Program-made: the position numbers and the translations under genes | Shown here: piece after piece, positions 61,971-64,000 of the stretch | Numbering within the stretch: the first letter of the stretch is position 1 | How the letters are laid out: every line of letters begins with the position of its first letter | Assembly (NCBI GenBank): GCA_944325865.1 | Contig: CALVBS010000005.1 | Coordinates: 62,001 to 126,000 of the forward strand | DNA: 64,000 bases | Direction: 5' to 3' | Origin: Candidatus Gastranaerophilales bacterium | GTDB taxonomy: Bacteria > Cyanobacteriota > Vampirovibrionia > Gastranaerophilales > Gastranaerophilaceae | The notes under the pieces: generated by a model | What the model saw: the letters and a program-made list of their open reading frames with translations, nothing else | Told to the model about the DNA's origin: nothing | Database searches by the model: none

Positions 61971-63074
61971 ATGAAACTTTTAAATTTAAAACTGACCGAT
62001 TACAGGAACTGCAAGGAAGTTGAACTTGCCCTTGATTCAAATAAAGTTTTGATAATAGGGAAGAACGCACAGGGAAAAACCAACATCCTCGAAAGTATTT
62101 ATGTACTATCCGTTCTAAAAAGTCCCAGGACTTCAAACAATCTTGAACTTATTAATTTTAATGCGGATAAATTTTCGGTTGAATCTGATCTGGTAAAAGC
62201 AGATACTGAAATTTCACTGCAATACGTTTATACAAAAGAAAAAACAAAAGAGTACAAAATTAACGGAGTCAAAAGCAGACCTAAAGATTTCAAAGCGGTA
62301 TTAAAAACTGTATTATTTTCAACCTCGGATTTGCTTCTGTTGAGAGGTAATCCGTCAGATAGAAGGGATTGGCTGGATAGAGCTATTTCTCAGGTTTACC
62401 CTGCATATGACGACAGACTTTCCAAATACGACAAAATTCGTGTACAGAAAAACAATTTTTTGAAAGAACTTGTAAAAGGGATTCAGTTAGATGAAACATT
62501 ACTGGAAGTTTACAACGAGCAGCTTGCAATTACCGGAAGCAACATTATTTTCTTACGAAAAAAATTCTTAAAAGAAATTGAAAGAATTGCAAAAGAAAAA
62601 CACAGAATTATAAGTGAAACAGAGGAGCTTAAAATATCCTACGATTGTTCATTTTTGGAAGACGAAACCGAACTTGAGGATATTCTTACAAAATTCAAAG
62701 CCTCGCTTGAAGAAAGGAAAATCGAAGAAATCCGCCGATGTCAGGCCTGTGTCGGTCCTCACAGAGATGATATCCTTTTTTACATAAATGACAACGAAGC
62801 CACAAAGTTTGCCTCGCAGGGACAGCAAAGAACCGTTGTACTTGCCCTGAAACTTTCCGAACTTGATATAATAACGGAAAAAACAGGCGATGAACCAATT
62901 CTTCTGCTTGATGACGTACTGGCCGAACTCGATGACATAAGACAAAATTATCTGCTAAAATCCATTAATGCTCAGACTCAAACAATTATAACTTCTGTTG
63001 ATACGGTTTTATTTGAAGAAGAATTTTTAAAAGACGTAAAGATTTTCAAAATTGAAAACGGGGCGATTAAATAA
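61971..63074 (+). CDS. recF: DNA replication and repair protein RecF
   Basis: The 367-residue SMC-like ATPase loads RecA at gapped DNA with RecO and RecR. From the ATG at 61971 it reads MKLLNLKLTDYRNCKEVELAL, then Walker A GKNAQGKTN (30-38), the signature CVGPHRDD near 257-264 and ATPase-signature SQGQQRT near 280-286, and Walker B LLLDDVLAELD near 308-318. The ATG at 61914 would add residues of a non-conserved kind. A TATAAT lies six bases before 61971 with no ribosome binding site, so this gene too could be leaderless. It is not next to dnaA or dnaN. Confidence 0.95.
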   Translation: MKLLNLKLTDYRNCKEVELALDSNKVLIIGKNAQGKTNILESIYVLSVLKSPRTSNNLELINFNADKFSVESDLVKADTEISLQYVYTKEKTKEYKINGVKSRPKDFKAVLKTVLFSTSDLLLLRGNPSDRRDWLDRAISQVYPAYDDRLSKYDKIRVQKNNFLKELVKGIQLDETLLEVYNEQLAITGSNIIFLRKKFLKEIERIAKEKHRIISETEELKISYDCSFLEDETELEDILTKFKASLEERKIEEIRRCQACVGPHRDDILFYINDNEATKFASQGQQRTVVLALKLSELDIITEKTGDEPILLLDDVLAELDDIRQNYLLKSINAQTQTIITSVDTVLFEEEFLKDVKIFKIENGAIK

Positions 63075-63291
63075 GCTGTTTTTCATGAAATTCACACAGT
63101 AAATCATGAGAATCACAGCGGAGTTTTTCCATTTTTTCAGCGAGAATTTCCGCAACCGGAAAGCAATCAGTTTTCTGTTTGCGTCCGTCGTTATCCCTCA
63201 ACACAGCCATAATGATATCAAAAAATCCGGAAACCTCCGCAATTTCACCATAAACTTTTAAAAATCTTTCTTTTAAATCTTTAGATAACAT
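63067..63291 (-). CDS. Small hypothetical protein, 74 aa, under the XRE-type promoter
   Basis: An acidic, helical protein of unknown function (LSKDLKERFLKVYGEIAEVSG). It has two cysteines in the C-terminal half (LRCDSHDLLCEFHEK). It overlaps the 3' end of recF by eight bases. GGAG precedes the ATG. Its promoter is a perfect sigma-70 consensus with a palindrome over the -10, divergent from an XRE regulator. It therefore has the same control layout as the pseudopilin cassettes, but its sequence has no pilin signal. Confidence 0.6.
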   Translation of the reverse strand: MLSKDLKERFLKVYGEIAEVSGFFDIIMAVLRDNDGRKQKTDCFPVAEILAEKMEKLRCDSHDLLCEFHEKQLI

Positions 63292-63358
63292 TTTATAATC
63301 TCCAGATTAATTTATCTATACTATATATTGTCTGTTATATACTACAATGCATTTAATT

Positions 63359-63390
63359 TACATTATAATGTATAGAATTTACATTGTCAA
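63359..63390 (-). promoter_or_regulatory. Consensus promoter and palindrome of the cassette at 63 kb
   Basis: On the minus strand TTGACA (63390-63385) and TATAAT (63367-63362) are 17 bp apart, exact consensus. A 14-bp palindrome TACATTATAATGTA (63359-63372) covers the -10, and an ATTTACATT direct repeat spans the region. The XRE gene start lies 19 bp past the -35. Confidence 0.7.
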
Positions 63391-63408
63391 TGGACTATTA
63401 TACAACAA

Positions 63409-63624
63409 ATGGAAAAAAAGAAAATATTAAAAACACTTGGAAATAATTTAAGAGCAGAAAGAAACAGACTTAATCTTTCTCAAGAAGCACTTGCAGAAAA
63501 GGTTGGAATTCTGATGCATCATTTAAGCAGAATTGAAAATGGAAATTCTGATATAAAATTTACAACACTTATTGCAATCCTAAAGGCTCTTGATATTCCG
63601 TTTGAAAAATTGTACGAATTGTAA
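63409..63624 (+). CDS. XRE-family transcriptional regulator (cassette 4)
   Basis: The 71-residue protein is one XRE helix-turn-helix: LGNNLRAERNRLNLSQEALAE near 10-30, recognition helix HHLSRIENGNSDIKF near 37-51, and ILKALDIPFEKLYEL. TATTAT (63396-63401) lies seven bases before the ATG and no ribosome binding site is present. The gene resembles the XRE genes at 38307 and 42446 in size and domain content and probably represses itself and the divergent 74-aa gene. Confidence 0.9.
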   Translation: MEKKKILKTLGNNLRAERNRLNLSQEALAEKVGILMHHLSRIENGNSDIKFTTLIAILKALDIPFEKLYEL

Positions 63625-63655
63625 TAATGTAGATTGGGCTTTCAACCCAATTACA

Positions 63656-64000
63656 CCTCTCTTTTAAGGAAAGTGACACATAGTGACGGTGGGTTTTCGA
63701 TATTACTATAAAATCCCCCTAAACCCATTTAAAAAAGGGGGCAAATAATTAGCCTCCCTTTTTAAGGGAGGTGGCACGAAGTGACGGAAGGTTTTAATTA
63801 TTGCAGAAAAATCCCCCTAAACCCATTTAAAAAAGGGGGCTTATAATTAGCCTCCCTTTTAAGGAAAGTGACACATAGTGACGGAAGGTTTTCATTATTA
63901 CTATAAAATCCCCCTAAACCCCTTTAAAAAAGGGGGCTTATAATGCCTCCCTTTTAAGGGAGGTGGCACGAAGTGACGGTGGGTTTTCATTATTACTATA
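63656..64000. repeat. Tandem ~97-bp repeat array, continuing past the window
   Basis: Units begin at 63656, 63753, 63851 and 63946, the last cut by the window end. Each unit has CCTC-CTTTTAAGG-type arms, a conserved AGTGACGG core, and an AATCCCCCTAAACCC...AAAAAAGGGGG hairpin. Units alternate between two versions. The first and third read AAGGAAAGTGACACATAG. The second and fourth read AAGGGAGGTGGCACGAAG. The basic repeat may thus be a ~195-bp dimer. No open reading frame is evident. The unit resembles dispersed non-coding repeats of gut bacteria. Confidence 0.85.

Noticed and set aside
63633-63651. ATTGGG/CCCAAT hairpin after the last XRE gene as a terminator
   Set aside because: The six-base stem lacks a T run; it may only be the edge of the repeat array.

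Overview
The window is AT-rich bacterial chromosome with dense genes, mostly short intergenic gaps and standard stop codons. Two things point to the non-photosynthetic sister group of Cyanobacteria (Melainabacteria/Vampirovibrionia, most like gut Gastranaerophilales). First, the RNA polymerase beta-prime subunit is split into rpoC1 and rpoC2, and rpoC2 carries a ~660-residue insertion in the trigger loop, as in Cyanobacteria. Second, there are several pseudopilin-like genes with an almost invariant AFTLAEVLITLGIIGVVAAMT N-terminus. No photosynthesis gene is present. No tRNA, rRNA, CRISPR array, insertion sequence or integrase was recognised.

Layout. 1-9.7 kb: CheR-like methyltransferase fragment, leucyl aminopeptidase, cell-wall amidase, RsgA, polyprenyl synthase, DUF212 phosphatase-like protein and a SWIM/SNF2 helicase whose start region can fold into a hairpin. 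9.7-13.2 kb: pseudopilin with a divergent HTH gene, HU, membrane glycosyltransferase and Apt. 13.3-19.7 kb: a long leftward run with two DUF4422 sugar transferases, RicT-like protein, GpsA, MurQ, RibH, CcdA and thioredoxin. 19.7-27.2 kb: small zinc-binding and secreted proteins, YhcC radical SAM, cytidine deaminase, CtpA-type protease, and rsmH with an ftsL-like gene. 27.3-32.7 kb: a calpain-family protease, GltX and a HinP1I/HhaI-like restriction-modification pair predicted to act on GCGC. 32.8-37.3 kb: an FtsB-like protein, a TPR protein and three secreted proteins. 37.4-44.2 kb: two more pseudopilin/XRE cassettes flanking an ADP-forming acyl-CoA synthetase and a radical SAM protein. 44.3-53.4 kb: rpoB-rpoC1-rpoC2. 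53.8-64 kb: a pseudopilin with an 11-base poly-G tract, small unknown genes, bioF-bioG-bioC, LysS, PilT, RecF, another XRE gene and a repeat array at the right edge.

The most unusual theme is regulatory. Three pseudopilin genes, and one unrelated small gene at 63.1 kb, share one plan. A small HTH regulator is divergently transcribed and has no ribosome binding site. The target gene has a TTGACA-17-TATAAT-like promoter. A short inverted repeat lies at, beside or around the target's -10. A fourth pseudopilin lacks the regulator but has a homopolymeric G tract placed to switch its reading frame. Together with PilT this suggests a repertoire of individually gated surface or secreted pilin-like proteins. 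Functional statements are inferred from motifs and context; no database search was possible.
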